A stretch of DNA of 64,000 bases from Clostridia bacterium UC5.1-2E3 (GCA_001304875.1 BBZO01000007.1:1-64000); one strand, 5' to 3'; shown: positions 37,684 through 47,981, numbered from the stretch's first letter. The notes: a model not told the origin generated them from the sequence alone. Program-made: numbers and translations.

Positions 37684-38381
37684 CTATGCTCTGAAATAAT
37701 ATCCGACGCCCCACTTGGTATGCACGTATTTCGGGGCGCTGGGACTGGGCTCGATTTTCTCTCTCAGCCGTCTCACATGGACGTCCACGGTGCGGACATC
37801 GCCGGAATCCATGGCCTTATTGCCCCAGACGATCCCCAGAAGGGACTCGCGGCTGTAGACCTTGTTGGGGTTGCAGACCAGAAGCTCTAAGAGGTCAAAT
37901 TCCTTGGCAGTCAGGTTGATCTCCTTCTCGCCGATGAAGACCCGGCGGCTGTCGCCGTCCAGCTTTAAATCCCCGGCGGTGATGATCCGGGACGCAGAGC
38001 GCGCCGCTTCGCCGCCTTCTTGGAATTTCTGCGCATGATGGCCTTGATCCTGGCCTTCACCTCCAGGATATTGAACGGCTTCGTGATGTAATCATCCGCG
38101 CCGTACTCCAGCCCCATGATCTTATCCATGTCGCCGCCCTTGGCGGTCAGCATGATAATGGGCATCTCCGAGAACTCGCGGATGGCCTGGCAGACCTCCA
38201 GCCCGTCAAATTTGGGGAGCATCACATCTAAAAGCACCACGTCGTACTCCGTCTCCTTCGCCTTGGCGATGGCCTCCTCGCCGTCGTAGGCGCAGTCCAC
38301 CTCCATGCCGTCCTGCTCCAGACTGAACCGGATCCCCTTCACAATTAATTTCTCATCATCCACAACCAAAACCCTGGCCAT
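37684..38381 (-). CDS. OmpR/PhoB-type response regulator, orphan (one frame break)
   Basis: About 232 residues. Receiver: VLVVDDEKLIVKGIRFSLEQ, phosphoacceptor in VVLLDVMLPKFDG (Asp about 52), Thr in IIMLTAKGG, Lys in YITKPFNILE. DNA-binding winged helix: KEFDLLELLVCNPNKVYSRE and VDVHVRRLREKIE, ending GVGYYFRA. A base is missing near 37995 between the two domains. The start ATG 38381 is 19 bases after the comEA stop. No histidine kinase lies next to it, so its partner and its targets are unknown. Confidence 0.9.
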
Positions 38382-38400
38382 CGCACTCACCTTATCCTCT

Positions 38401-39145
38401 CTACACTGTGATATCGTCCCTGATTTTCTCAAAGGAAGCGTCCTTGATTCCGGACACATTCATAATATCCTCTATCTTTTGAAACCCGCCGTTCTGCTCC
38501 CGGTAGCGGATGATGTCCTCCGCCCTGGATTCCCCGATGCCCTTTAACGTCATCAGAGCCGCTTTGTCGGCTGTATTTATGTTTATTTTCGCGGGACCGG
38601 AGGCGAAACTCCCGCCGCGGCCTGCCCCGTCTCCCCGTATGCCTGCCCGGCCTCCAGCTCGTCCGCGTAAGGGACCACCAGCTTCATTCCGTCGGACACG
38701 GCGTCCGCCATGTTCAAGTAATCCGGCGCGGCCTCCTCCAGAAATCCGCCGGCCTCTTCCACCACCTGGAACACGCGGCTCCCCTCCTCCACCTGGTACA
38801 CGCCCGGCGCTCGACGGCGCCGCATATATGTACGTAGACCGTGGGGGCGGACGTGGACTGGGCGGCGGCCGAATCTGCCGCACCGGCGCCTTCCCCAGAC
38901 ACAGCATCTGCCTCCGCCGCGGCGCCGGACTCCGGGACGATGCCGTCCGCCGGAGCGATACCGGCTGCTGAGGTGGTGCCGGCTTCCAGCAGACTCAGCC
39001 CGGACTGCCCTCCCGAAAGGAAAATTCCGTCCCCGGGAACGCCGGAATCCTGGTTTCTTCCGCAGCTATAGCATATGCCGGCGGCCACCATAAATATGAC
39101 CGCCGCCAGTATTTTTATTCTCTTTTTCTTTCTCTCATCCATCAA
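38401..39145 (-). CDS. comEA: ComEA-type competence DNA-binding protein (two frame breaks)
   Basis: About 248 residues. A membrane anchor (ILAAVIFMVAAGICYSC) and a long Ala/Gly/Ser linker are followed by an SLBB domain (TVYVHICGAVERPGVYQ, about 105) and the double helix-hairpin-helix ININTADKAALMTLKGIGES near the end. ComEA binds incoming double-stranded DNA at the cell surface. Bases are missing near 38810 and 38610. No comEC is in view. The anchor plus HhH domain is the usual ComEA arrangement. Confidence 0.87.
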
Positions 39146-39231
39146 TAAAACCTCCTGTCTCCCAGGAGCGTTTCATTTCCAGATACCTGTATCCTTATTC
39201 TACCTAAAGAAATTGACAAACACAAGCATTT

Positions 39232-39657
39232 TTAACCAAAAATCACGATGCCCGCCACGGCCACGGCCTGCCCCGATAACCTTTCTCCACTCGAAGCCCG
39301 CCTGCTCCACGCCGAACAGTCCGAACACCTCGATGAGATAGGCGATGATGATCTGGGCGACGACGATCAGGATGGCCGCCCGCGCTGGCCCCAGCGCGCC
39401 CATGCTCTTTATGACCGTGAAGGTGATGAAGGCCCCCATGACGCCTCCCAGCAGAAGGTATTTCGGCTGGGTCTGGAACAGGAGGCCGATCTCCTCCCTG
39501 CCCGTGAACAGCCAGAACACCACGCAGGTCGCAAAGGCGCTGAGCTGCACCCAGCCGGCGGAGACCCAGACGCTGGTCTGTTTGGTTACTTCGGTGTTGA
39601 AAACGCCCTGTATGCTCATCAGGCGCCGGATATCAATGCGATGATCATTCCCCACAT
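39232..39657 (-). CDS. DMT-family membrane protein, YdcZ/DUF606 type (two frame breaks)
   Basis: About 141 residues with four to five membrane helices: MWGMIIALISGA, LMSIQGVFNTEVTKQTSVW (family hallmark), KYLLLGGVMGAFITFTVIKS and AAILIVVAQIIIAYLIEVFG. These are the short DMT proteins of the DUF606 family, thought to work as paired half-transporters. Bases are missing near 39620 and 39260. A larger apparent frame runs upstream to 39973, but that part reads through the inverted repeat and is not protein. Function unknown. Confidence 0.8.
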
Positions 39658-39763
39658 AATCGAGAAATCCTCCTGTTGGTTGAGTATGGGAGTAGTATTT
39701 CTGGGTTGGGGGGATTTTATTCCTGGAATGGGAGATGCAGATGTATTTATTGAATGATTGGGG

Positions 39764-39996
39764 GAGTCGTGAAGGGCGGGGCCGTGGAAGCAGCGGGGGA
39801 GATGACCGTTCCGGGAGCCTCGATGGGTATGACTTAGGCGCACGGTACGGCTCGCTTCTGGGGATCGAGGGCATTCGATCAAAATTTTTGATAAAATTTT
39901 GCTCTCCGCACCGTCCGTCTAAGTCATACCGTATCGAGCCTCTAGTCACTATCATCTCCCCCGCTGCTTCCACGGCTTCTCGGGCTTTGAGGACTC
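39764..39996. repeat. 233-bp imperfect inverted repeat (MITE-like or structured RNA)
   Basis: Arms start with GAGTC/GACTC at the ends. A perfect 25-base block (39781-39805, GCCGTGGAAGCAGCGGGG...) pairs with 39952-39976. A second perfect 12-base block (39826-39837, GGTATGACTTAG) pairs with 39919-39930. In between lie mismatched but similar segments (AGCCTCGAT). The centre has AAAATTTT palindromes. A transcript would fold into one hairpin of about 90 base pairs. It fills most of the gene-free gap 39658-40173. No transposase is present. Confidence 0.75.
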
Positions 39997-40173
39997 ATCT
40001 CGGCCAATATGCCAAAATATAATAAAAGAGTCAGCATAATCTGGAACATACCTGGAGATATTTTTCATCCTGCAGCTCCATTTTATTACGCTGACTCTTC
40101 TCAATAATAAATGCGGTCACTATAGTAATTTATAAGTGATCCGTTTTTATTCCACTTTCTCCTCCATCCCCCA

Positions 40174-41693
40174 TCAATCCAGGAACGTCACCGCCTTGCA
40201 GGGCGTTCTGTAATTGTATGGCGAGATCTTGATGCCGGTGCTCGGGGTGCTGGCATGGATGACCTGGTCGTTGCCGATATACATGGCTACGTGGTTGATG
40301 TAATCCCCGCTGGCGTAGAATAAGAGGTCACCGGGCTGGATGTCGCTGACTGCGATCTCGCGTCCGTTGGCTGCCTGATCCCTGGAGCTTCTTCCGGTGG
40401 TGATACCGAAATGCTTATACACCTCCTGGGTGAAGCCAGAGCAGTCAGCTCCGTTGGTCAGGCTGGTTCCGCCGTACACGTAGGGGTTGCCCAGGAACTG
40501 CTTCGCGTATGCCACGATGGCCGTCCTGGTGGCGGAGGTCACCTCCGCGCTTCCCGGCCCTTTGCCGGAGCTGGGGCCCGCGCTGGTTCCTTTGCCGGAG
40601 CTTCCGGAACTTCCCTGGCTGCTGCCGGAATTTCCCGAGCCGCCGGGGCCGCCGGTCTGTCCCGCCTCCAGGTTTTCCGAACCCGGGTTGGCAGGCGGTG
40701 TCACCGTCCCGCTCTCCGCCGTCGCCGGTGTCTGTGTGGCCGCGGTGGGAGCGGATGTGGAACCGTCCGGGTTGGCCGGAATGATTCCGATGGTCTCCTC
40801 CACGGTGGCCGGGGCTGCCGTGGACTCCGGAGCCGCCGTGGGCTCAGAGGTGGTGGTCGTAGGCGCCGCTGCCGCCGCATTCTGGGCCTCAGCTTTCACC
40901 TTCTCCATCTCCTTGATCGCCTGCTCGGCCTCGATCTTCAGCCGCTGGGACTCCGCCGCCTGCGCCTGCTCCTCCGCCAGGGAAACCGCCGTGTCAAATT
41001 CCACGCGGATGTCTATGTAATCCTTGGACACGTACCCCTGCAGGTCCGTATCCACAGAAATCTTGTAGAAATCGCCTTCCTCGCCGACCACCTCGTACTC
41101 CGCCTCCGGAGACAGAAGATCTAACGTCTTACTCTCCAGATTCGGCTGCTCCCTGAGGCGCAGCGTGCTGGTGTGGCTGACCCGCGCCATGGAGGTCCCC
41201 ACCTGTCTGGCGATGGCCTCGGCCTCGGAGCCTGTCACAAAATACTCCGCCTTTATGTATCCGGTCACCGATCCCGACTGGATCTGATACCACTGTCCGC
41301 CCTCGCCGTCCACGGTGGCCAGGATGGTGGCCGCGCAGTTATTGTATATTTTTCCGACCACGGTGCTGGTGGTGTTGGGCTCTGAGCGCACATTCACGTA
41401 GTTGCTCACCTGTGAGACCGCCACATTCTCGTAGGCCGACGCGGTGGACGTCACCATGGGGACATCCGTCATGGGGCTGCTCTCCGCCTTCACGGCAAAC
41501 GTATCCGGCGAGGAGAGAGCCACCGCCAGCTCCGCCTCCGGGTTCAGGCTTCCCGCGTAATAATTATTGAGCACCACGGAAATCCCCGCCGCCGATGCCT
41601 CCGTCTCCAGGTCGAGCGCCGCATAGGCGGTGACTCCCCCGCAAACGAAGTGCACAGGCAGCTGACCATCAGTACCTTTATCAACTTCCTCAT
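40174..41693 (-). CDS. NlpC/P60 peptidoglycan endopeptidase with SH3 domains (one frame break)
   Basis: About 506 residues. Signal peptide MRKLIKVLMVSCLCTSF (one G missing near 41640), two bacterial SH3 domains (VNVRSEPNTTSTVVGKIYN about 105, LRLREQPNLESKTLDLL about 185), a coiled stretch (EEQAQAAESQRLKIEAEQ), a Thr/Ala/Pro then Gly/Ser-rich linker (about 285-385), and a C-terminal NlpC/P60 domain with catalytic Cys in NGADCSGFTQ, His in INHVAMYIGN and a third polar residue in VIHAS. Cuts stem peptides, probably for cell separation. It lies 14 bases after trxB. Confidence 0.92.
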
Positions 41694-41707
41694 ACGAATC
41701 TTCCCTT

Positions 41708-42627
41708 CTACTGTTCCGCCAGATATCTCTCAACGCTGGTGATGCAGTTGGCCCCGTCGGACACCGCCGTGATCACCTGCCGCAGCTGCTTCGTCCTCAC
41801 ATCTCCGGCCGCGAATACGCCCTTTACGGAGGTCGCGCCGTCCTCGGACGCCTCGATATACCCCGCCGCATCCGTCTTTAAAAGCCCGTCGTACACGTCC
41901 TTCTCCGGCATGATGCCCACAGCAATGAACACGCCGTCCACAGAAAGCTCCGAGGTCTCCCCTGTCTTTTTGTTGGAGATCTTAAGTCCCTCCACACGGG
42001 AATCTCCTCTGATCTCATCCACCACGCTGTCCCAGACCATCTCCACATTGGGAAGCCCGAACAGCTTTTCCTGCAGGCTCTTCGCCCCGCGAAGCTCATC
42101 TCTGCGGTGGATCACATACACCTTTTTGCACATTCTGGAAAGGAAAATGGCGTCGCCGATGGCCACGTCCCCGCCGCCGACCACAGCCGTCACCTTGTTG
42201 CGGAAAAACGCCCCGTCACAGGTGGCGCAGTAAGAAACGCCGGCCCCCACGAGCCGCTCCTCGCCGGGAACTCCTAACGGCCGGTGATGCGCGCCCGTGG
42301 CGATAATCACGGTCCTCGTCTCATAGACGGCCTCCCGGCAGACCACACGCTTCACATCGCCCGCCAGCTCCAGACGGACCACCTCGTCCTCGGCAAACGC
42401 CGCGCCCAGGCTGTCCGCGTGCTCTCTGAGCTTCATTCCCAGGTCAAACCCGCCCACAGCCGGAATGCCCGGATAGTTGTCCACCTGCTCGGTATTCAAG
42501 ATCTGCCCGCCGCTGGCCAGCCCCTTCTCTATGGTAACCGCATCCAGCATCGCCCGCCTGGCGTAAATGGCCGCGCCAAGCCCGCAGGGCCGGATCCGAT
42601 AATAACTAAATCATATAATTTTTCCAT
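41708..42627 (-). CDS. trxB: Thioredoxin reductase (one frame break)
   Basis: About 306 residues. FAD motif IIGSGPAGLAAAIYARRA at the N-terminus is recovered by adding one C near 42575; the redox pair is in SYCATCDGAFF (about residues 137-143), the NADPH motif AVVGGGDVAIGDA (about 156-168), and the FAD end motif VFAAGDVRTKQLRQVITA. Reduces thioredoxin with NADPH. No thioredoxin gene is adjacent. ATG 42627 follows GAGGAGT. Confidence 0.94.
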
Positions 42628-42675
42628 TTATATACTCCTCAAGCGCCTATTTTAACTTTTTCATTATACCATATC

Positions 42676-42705
42676 CACTAAGCTCGTGGAAGACCTCGCT
42701 AAGTG
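42676..42705. repeat. Dispersed hairpin repeat, copy 2 (short)
   Basis: CACTAAGCTCGTGGAAGACC then CTCGCTAAGTG: the core of the repeat at 11554, without its flanks. It lies 49 bases upstream of trxB and 8 bases before copy 3. Confidence 0.65.
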
Positions 42706-42712
42706 GCCAGGT

Positions 42713-42753
42713 ATGACTCGCACTAAGCTCGTGAGAGACCTCGCTAAGTGCTC
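42713..42753. repeat. Dispersed hairpin repeat, copy 3
   Basis: Same 41-base unit as 11554-11594 with three differences in the loop, including the ATGACTCG lead and CTC end. Both full copies are followed by a similar AT-rich TATACCA-like stretch, so the unit may include a few bases more. Confidence 0.7.
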
Positions 42754-42819
42754 ATATTATACCACATAAAAAGCCATAATACAGCGCTTTTTCTTAACAT
42801 TCCCTGTCATTTAATTCCA

Positions 42820-42848
42820 TTGTTGTATTTTCCTGTAAATGCTATAAT
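42820..42848 (+). promoter_or_regulatory. Promoter of the NUDIX gene
   Basis: TTGTTG (42820-42825), a 17-base spacer and TATAAT (42843-42848), about 27 bases before the start. Confidence 0.6.
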
Positions 42849-42874
42849 AAATCCATCGAGGTGATACATGCAAG

Positions 42875-43494
42875 ATGAACAGGAATGAAAAATGGCTGGA
42901 ATGGGCCGTGGAGCTCCAAAGCCTGGCCCAGACGGGGCTGGCCTACGTAAAAGACAATTACGACAAAGAACGGTTTGAGAGAATCCGGGAAATCTCCGCG
43001 GAAATGATCTCCTACAAGACAGAAATTCCGCTGGAAAAGGTAAAAGACCTGTTCTGCGGCGACACCGGCTATCAGACTCCGAAGCTGGACACGAGAGCCG
43101 CCATCTTTGAGGACGGAAAAATTCTTCTGGTGCGGGAAAACGACGGCCGGTGGTCCCTCCCCGGCGGCTGGGTGGATGTGAACGTGTCCGTCCGGGAGAA
43201 TACCATCAAAGAAGTCCGCGAGGAGGCCGGCCTCGACGTGGTTCCCGAGCGCATCATCGCCGTGCAGGATCGCGCCAAACACAATCTGCCGGTCTACGCC
43301 TACGGGGTGTGCAAGATTTTGTGCTCTGCACCGCCGTGGGAGGTCATTTTGTGCCCAACATCGAAACCACAGAATCGCGCTGCTTCGGCGAGGACGAGCT
43401 TCCCGAGCTGGCCGGGGAGAAAAACACCGAAGAGCAGGTGCGGATGTGCTTTGCAGCCTTTCGGGACGAGAACTGGAAGCCGCTGTTCGACTAG
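42875..43494 (+). CDS. NUDIX hydrolase with NUDIX_N domain, ADP-ribose pyrophosphatase-like (one frame break)
   Basis: About 206 residues. N-terminal helical NUDIX_N part (WLEWAVELQSLAQTGLAYVKD), then the NUDIX box: GGWVDVNVSVRENTIKEVREEAGLD (spanning about residues 95-119) with the REEAG core. A base is missing near 43318, after which VGGHFVPNIETTE and FGEDELPEL complete the fold. Members hydrolyse ADP-ribose or ADP-sugars. Start is ATG 42875; GAGGTGAT lies 11 bases upstream, and another ATG at 42868 opens only a seven-codon frame. Confidence 0.88.
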
Positions 43495-43530
43495 GCATGA
43501 GGCCATTCAACATGAAACCAGCAAAAAAGA

Positions 43531-43582
43531 GACCGCTGCCGGGCGAATCATCGACACGACGATTCTGCCCCCGGCAGCGGCC
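43531..43582 (-). terminator. Terminator after the first TRAP operon
   Basis: GGCCGCTGCCGGGGGCAGAATCG and CGATTCGCCCGGCAGCGGTC form a long stem, followed on the minus strand by TCTCTTTTTTGC. It also closes the convergent NUDIX gene. Confidence 0.75.
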
Positions 43583-43637
43583 TTCTCCGTTATAATGCGA
43601 TATGCATCCACAGACGCATTCACTTTTCCTTTTTCAT

Positions 43638-44905
43638 CTATCCCACCAGATTCGGAAGGAACGTAACCGTCTGCGGAATGTAGGTGATGATGAGCAGCAC
43701 CACCAGCAGCACGCCCAGCATCGGCAGAAGATCCTTCATCTGCTCCTTCAGGCTCACCTTCGCAATGGAGCCGGCCACGAACAGGCACACTCCCAGCGGC
43801 GGCGTGCACATGCCGATGGTCAGGTTCACCGCCATGACGAGACCGAAGTGGATCAGATCGATGCCCATGGCCTGCACCAGCGGTAAAAACAGCGGCGTGA
43901 AAATCACCAGCGCGCTGGTGGTATCAATAAATGTACCTGCAATCAGCAGAATGATATTGATGACAAGCAGCAGGATCACGCGGCTGTGAATGGAGTCGGA
44001 AAGCAGTGCGCTGACCGTCTGCGGCACCTGGGCCACCGTGATCACCCATGTAAAGAGGCTGGCGCAGGCCACCACCACCAGCACCTGTCCGGTGGATTTC
44101 GCACAGTCCACAAACAGACGGAACATATTTTCCAGTTTCAGCTCCTTATACACCAGTCCGCCGATGATAATCGCATAGGCACACGCGATGGCGCCGGACT
44201 CCGTCGCCGTGAAAATACCGGACAAGATACCGCCGATAATAATGATCGGCATAATCAGAGCCAGCAGCGCGTCCTTGCCGGTGCGCAGGATCTCCTCCCG
44301 GCTGGCCTTCTTCTCTCTTCCCACGTAGTGACGTTTCTTTCCCACGAAATAGCTGTAAATCATCAGCCCCACGCCCATGATAATGCCGGGAATAAAGCCG
44401 CCGATGAACAGCTTTCCGACGCTGACATTGGCCATGGTTCCGTAGAGCAGCAGCGGGATGCTGGGCGGAATGATCGGCCCGATGGAGCCGCCGCAGGCGA
44501 TGAGGGGCGCCGAGAAGGTGTCCTCATAATTTTTCTCCCGCATAATAGGGATCATGATGCCGCCGATGGCCGCCGTCGCCGCGATGGCCGATCCGGTGAT
44601 GGCCGCGAAGAACATACAGGCCAGGATGCTCACCAGCGCCAGACCGCTGGGAAAATGGCCGATCAGAGCATCCGCAAAGCTGACAATCCGGTTGGAAATG
44701 CCGCCCTGCACCATGAGCCGCCGGCCAGGATAAAGAGGGGAATGGCGATGAGCGCCGTGCTGTCCGCCCCCGTAAACAGTCTCTGAATCACGACGATCAT
44801 CGGCGTCGCTCCCTGCACCATGCCGAAAATCGACACCAGGCCCAGGGAAAAGCAGATCGGAATCCCGACCAGAAACAGGACAAACAATAAGACAATGTAA
44901 ATCAT
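43638..44905 (-). CDS. dctM: TRAP transporter large permease DctM, first system (one frame break)
   Basis: About 422 residues and twelve or so membrane helices. GIPICFSLGLVSIFGMVQG start, AAITGSAIAATAAIGGIMIPIM, the family loop ACGGSIGPIIPPSIPLLLYG and NLTIGMCTPPLGVCLFV near the end. A base is missing near 44715. Forms the ion-driven channel of a tripartite TRAP importer with the next two upstream genes; start overlaps the DctQ stop by 4 bases. Confidence 0.92.
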
Positions 44906-45377
44906 ACCCGGCCCTCCTCATCGCTTCCGCGAAGCTGTTTTATAAGAATCTTCACCATGTAGTAGAGCATCGCCGCGCCAGCGCTGGGAATGCTGGCATA
45001 GTAAACCGACATCGGCAGCGGCAGGTAGGACGTGGTCTGCGTCCACCCGAAGATGCAGAACTGGATGCCAAAATAAATCAGAAAGATGAAGAACCCACAG
45101 AGCACCACGTTGATCAGAATTTCCACGGTCCGGCGCATTCCGGCGGGCATGGCCGTCAGAACCACGTCCACGTTTAAATGCTCCTTCTCCCGCACGCACC
45201 AGGCGGCGCCCCAGAATACCAGATAGGTAAATGCCAGGCGCAGGATATCCGTGCTCCAGGGCAGCGGGGACTTTAACACAAAGCGGCAGATTACCTGCAA
45301 AAATGTGATGACGAACACCAGAAGGGAGCTGACTCCCATGATGCTTTTGCAAGCCCGTCTATGATTTTATCAAACAT
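44902..45377 (-). CDS. dctQ: TRAP transporter small permease DctQ, first system (one frame break)
   Basis: About 158 residues with four membrane helices. FVITFLQVICRFVLKSPLPWSTDILRL and WGAAWCVREKEHLNVDVV are typical DctQ segments. A base is missing in an A-run near 45345, which separates the first eleven codons. It lies 11 bases after the binding protein. Confidence 0.9.
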
Positions 45378-45388
45378 GATTCTCCCTC

Positions 45389-46420
45389 CTATTCTCCTTT
45401 CGCAGCCTCATACTCCGCCACGGCCGCCTTCACGCCCTCCGTCAGCTCCGGGGGCACCAGCGCCGTCACCGCGGGATCCTCGTAAAGCTCCGCCGTCGCG
45501 TCGCGGAAGGACGCAAGATCCGGCTCATAGCAGATCTTCACACCCTTGGACTCGATGGACGCAAGCATATCCTCCTCCATATCCGTCACCATCTGGCGCT
45601 GGGTATCCCTGGCGTACACGGTGGCCTCGTCCACCCATGCCCGCTCCTCGTCGGTCAGACGGTTATAGAAATTCAGGTTCATGATCATGCTCTCCGGCGC
45701 GTAGGTGTGGCCGTCCAGGCACATGTATTTCTGTACCTCGTCAAAGGCAGAGGAAGAAATGGAGGCGATGGGATTTTCCTGCCCGTCCACCGTTCCCTGC
45801 TGCAGCGCCGTGTAGAGCTCATTGAAGGAAATAGGCGTGGCGATGAAGCCCAGGTAATCCGCCAGGGAGAACCAGATCGCCGACTCCTGCACGCGGATGG
45901 ACAGTCCCTTCATGTCCTCCGCCTTCGTCACCTCGCGCACATTGTTGGTGAAATGCCTGAAGCCCAGCTCGCAGAAGGACAGATGCTTAAAGCCCTGCGC
46001 CTCGAAGACCGGCTGCAGCTCCTCCTGCAGATAGCCGTCCAGCACATAGTAGGCCTCCTCCTTGTCGGCAAACAGGTACGGGATCGCTAACACCTGGGTC
46101 TCCGGGACAAAGCTGGGGAGCGCGCCGTCGGTGGTCACCACCGCCATCTCGATGGAACCGATCTTGACGCCCTCCGCCATCTCACGCTCGCCGCCCAGCT
46201 GGGCGTTGGGGTAAATGGTGATCTCAAAACGGTCACCGGCCAGCTCCTCCAGCTTTTCCTTGAAGGCCGTGGCCGCTATGGTAGACTGATGGGATTCATT
46301 TCCCACCGTCGCGATTTTCAGTTTTATGGCCCCGTCGCTGCCTGCACTGCCGCACCCGGTAAGCACAGATGCCATCGCGCACACAGCCAGCGCAAGGCCC
46401 AACCACTTTTTCTTCATCAT
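45389..46420 (-). CDS. dctP: TRAP transporter binding protein DctP, first system
   Basis: An intact 343-residue lipoprotein, signal ending in VLTGC (about residue 23). Family features: KIATVGNESHQST, IYPNAQLGGEREMAEGV, the ligand-binding Arg region LGFRHFTNN and SIRVQES, and FNELYTALQQGTVDGQENP. The Arg in the SIRVQ position normally holds the carboxylate of the ligand, so an organic acid is expected. The nitrilase-type amidase and DUF2848 protein beside it suggest an amide or hydroxylated acid. Overlaps the DUF2848 stop by 4 bases. Confidence 0.93.
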   Translation of the reverse strand: MMKKKWLGLALAVCAMASVLTGCGSAGSDGAIKLKIATVGNESHQSTIAATAFKEKLEELAGDRFEITIYPNAQLGGEREMAEGVKIGSIEMAVVTTDGALPSFVPETQVLAIPYLFADKEEAYYVLDGYLQEELQPVFEAQGFKHLSFCELGFRHFTNNVREVTKAEDMKGLSIRVQESAIWFSLADYLGFIATPISFNELYTALQQGTVDGQENPIASISSSAFDEVQKYMCLDGHTYAPESMIMNLNFYNRLTDEERAWVDEATVYARDTQRQMVTDMEEDMLASIESKGVKICYEPDLASFRDATAELYEDPAVTALVPPELTEGVKAAVAEYEAAKGE

Positions 46421-47110
46421 CTCTCCTCCTCGCTGATGGCGATCACGTTATAGTCAGACGCAAGCTTCCGGCCCAGGACCTCATCCTCCATCTCGTAGCG
46501 GAAATTGGTTCCGTATTTAAACCCGTCGCACACCGGAACCGTGCCGGAAAAAATCACGCAGTTGTCGATGCCGCCGACGCGCTCCTCCAACTCCTTTAAA
46601 ATAACCTCCACCGGCAGAATGTCCGCCAGCGTGCCATCCTGGTAGAGGACTTCCGCCCCGTCCACCGTCTGCCAGGAGCGCAGGCGGATGCCGTCCCAGT
46701 GGTCCTTCATCTCCTCATAGTCCCAGAGCTCCCCGCAGATGGGTTTCGCGCAGATCTGCTTTGCCTTCGGGACACTGGCCGCCTCCAGCTCGCGGTCCGT
46801 GTGATCGCTGCCCACGCCGATGTAGATTTTCCCCTGGCGGATGACGATGACATACTCCACCTCGCCGCAGCTCTTCTCACCCACAAACGCCAGATCCCGC
46901 TCCTGGGTCAGCACATAGTTTCCGCACTGGAAAATGGTGGGAATTTTCTTCGGCGCCCGGGACTCCCAGCTCCCGCTCAAGCTCCCGGATGTGCTCCATG
47001 GTCTTCTCCATGTTCCTGCCGGCATAGCCGATGGCAAACACTCTCTCAAACTCCAGATTCAGAGGTCTCTCCCCTTCTTTATTATGTACGGTAAAATTCA
47101 TACAGCTCAT
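46417..47110 (-). CDS. DUF2848 family protein, fumarylacetoacetase-like (two bases missing)
   Basis: About 231 residues. The frame of FERVFAIGYAGRNMEKTMEHI is joined to FQCGNYVLTQERDLAFVGEK near 46960. The family core IYIGVGSDHTDRELEAASVPKAKQICAKPI and the later LRSWQTVDG and YQDGTLADIL agree with my memory of DUF2848, a family distantly like fumarylacetoacetate hydrolases; its reaction is not known to me. The start is ATG 47110, or the GTG two codons earlier. It lies 26 bases after the nitrilase and overlaps dctP. Confidence 0.72.
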
Positions 47111-47136
47111 CTTCACTTTTCCCCTTTCTTTCTATC

Positions 47137-47925
47137 CTAAAGCCGGTATGCTTCCGGCAGGCGGTCGCGGTACACATTGATGGAATCTCTCACCCCGTCC
47201 ACGGCGCCTATATCCATGTCAGCCATGAGGATCTGTTCGCCCTCGCCGCCCAGCACCAGGCACTCGCCCATGGGGCCGTAAACCGCCGAATGCCGCCGCA
47301 CTTCGTGTTCCCGGCACTTCCCACCGAGTTGGTACAGCACAGAAAGCTCTGGCTCTCGATGGCTCTGGCGCGGTTCAGCGTATCCCAGTGAAGCTGTCTC
47401 GTGTCGGGCCACTGGGCCACCACAAACTGCACCTTGGAGCCCGCCAGCATCTCCGAGCGGATCAGCTCCGGGAAACGGATATCGTAGCAGATCACCAGAC
47501 TGCAGGGCACGCCGTCCAGCTCAAAGTTGCAGGGGCCGCTGCCGTGCTTAAATACTCGTGCTCCCCGGACGCTGAACAGATGCACCTTGTCGTACTGCGC
47601 GGCCAGTTCCCCTCGCCGGTCAAACACGCAGGCCGTATTATAGATCCCGCCGTCCTCCCGCAGATTCGCCACGGACCCGGCGATGATATTCACGTTCAGC
47701 TCCTTCGCCAGGCGGGAGAACATCTCCTTCGTGCGTTTTGCGTCCCGATCAGCCAGCTCCTTAAGATTTCCCTCGGGAAAATCCCACGTTCCACGTCTCC
47801 GGCAATGTAATGACATCCGGATTGAAGTGCGCCGCCTGTCTCACCAGCTGCTCCGCACGCGCAAAATTGAGCTCCGGATTTCCCAATTCCATGTCCATCT
47901 GGATCATTGCAGCTCTCATTTCCAT
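47137..47925 (-). CDS. Carbon-nitrogen hydrolase, nitrilase superfamily (three bases missing)
   Basis: About 263 residues with the Glu-Lys-Cys triad: Glu in ITLPETWNVGFFPEG (about 43), Lys in QYDKVHLFSV (about 110), Cys in SLVICYDIRFPELIR (about 148). This is the omega-amidase/N-carbamoylase-like branch. Two bases are missing near 47780 (TTTTTCCCC read as TTTTCCC) and one near 47310. It is the first enzyme gene behind a strong promoter with a GntR-type operator. It probably hydrolyses an amide taken up by the TRAP system. Confidence 0.88.
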
Positions 47926-47960
47926 AATCCCTCCTGTTTTGGTATGTGGAATATGGTATT

Positions 47961-47970
47961 TGGTATACCA
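47961..47970. promoter_or_regulatory. GntR/FCD operator of the nitrilase-TRAP operon
   Basis: The perfect palindrome TGGTATACCA, with two further half sites (ATACCATA, ATACCA) just downstream in the transcript direction. It lies at about +5 to +14 from the predicted start. FadR-type regulators bind TGGT-N-ACCA palindromes, and the FCD regulator gene is the next one upstream. Confidence 0.7.
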
Positions 47971-47981
47971 TTTGTGTTTAA

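Noticed and set aside
37446-37714. Several overlapping open frames upstream of the GNAT gene as a separate small gene
   Set aside because: All frames stay open merely because the 39-base tandem repeat is a multiple of three; no ribosome site fits.
39658-40022. Open frames on both strands through the 233-bp inverted repeat
   Set aside because: The frames are by-products of the repeat arms; the DMT protein begins naturally at the Met at 39657, and the upstream translation is low in sense and Pro/Arg-rich.
40540-40900. Possible repeat array or CRISPR-like region in GC-rich sequence
   Set aside because: It is the Thr/Ala/Pro and Gly/Ser linker of the NlpC/P60 protein; there are no regular spacers.
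42868-42888. Seven-codon leader frame (ATG at 42868) before the NUDIX gene
   Set aside because: Too short to judge, no attenuator structure follows, and it may simply reflect chance.
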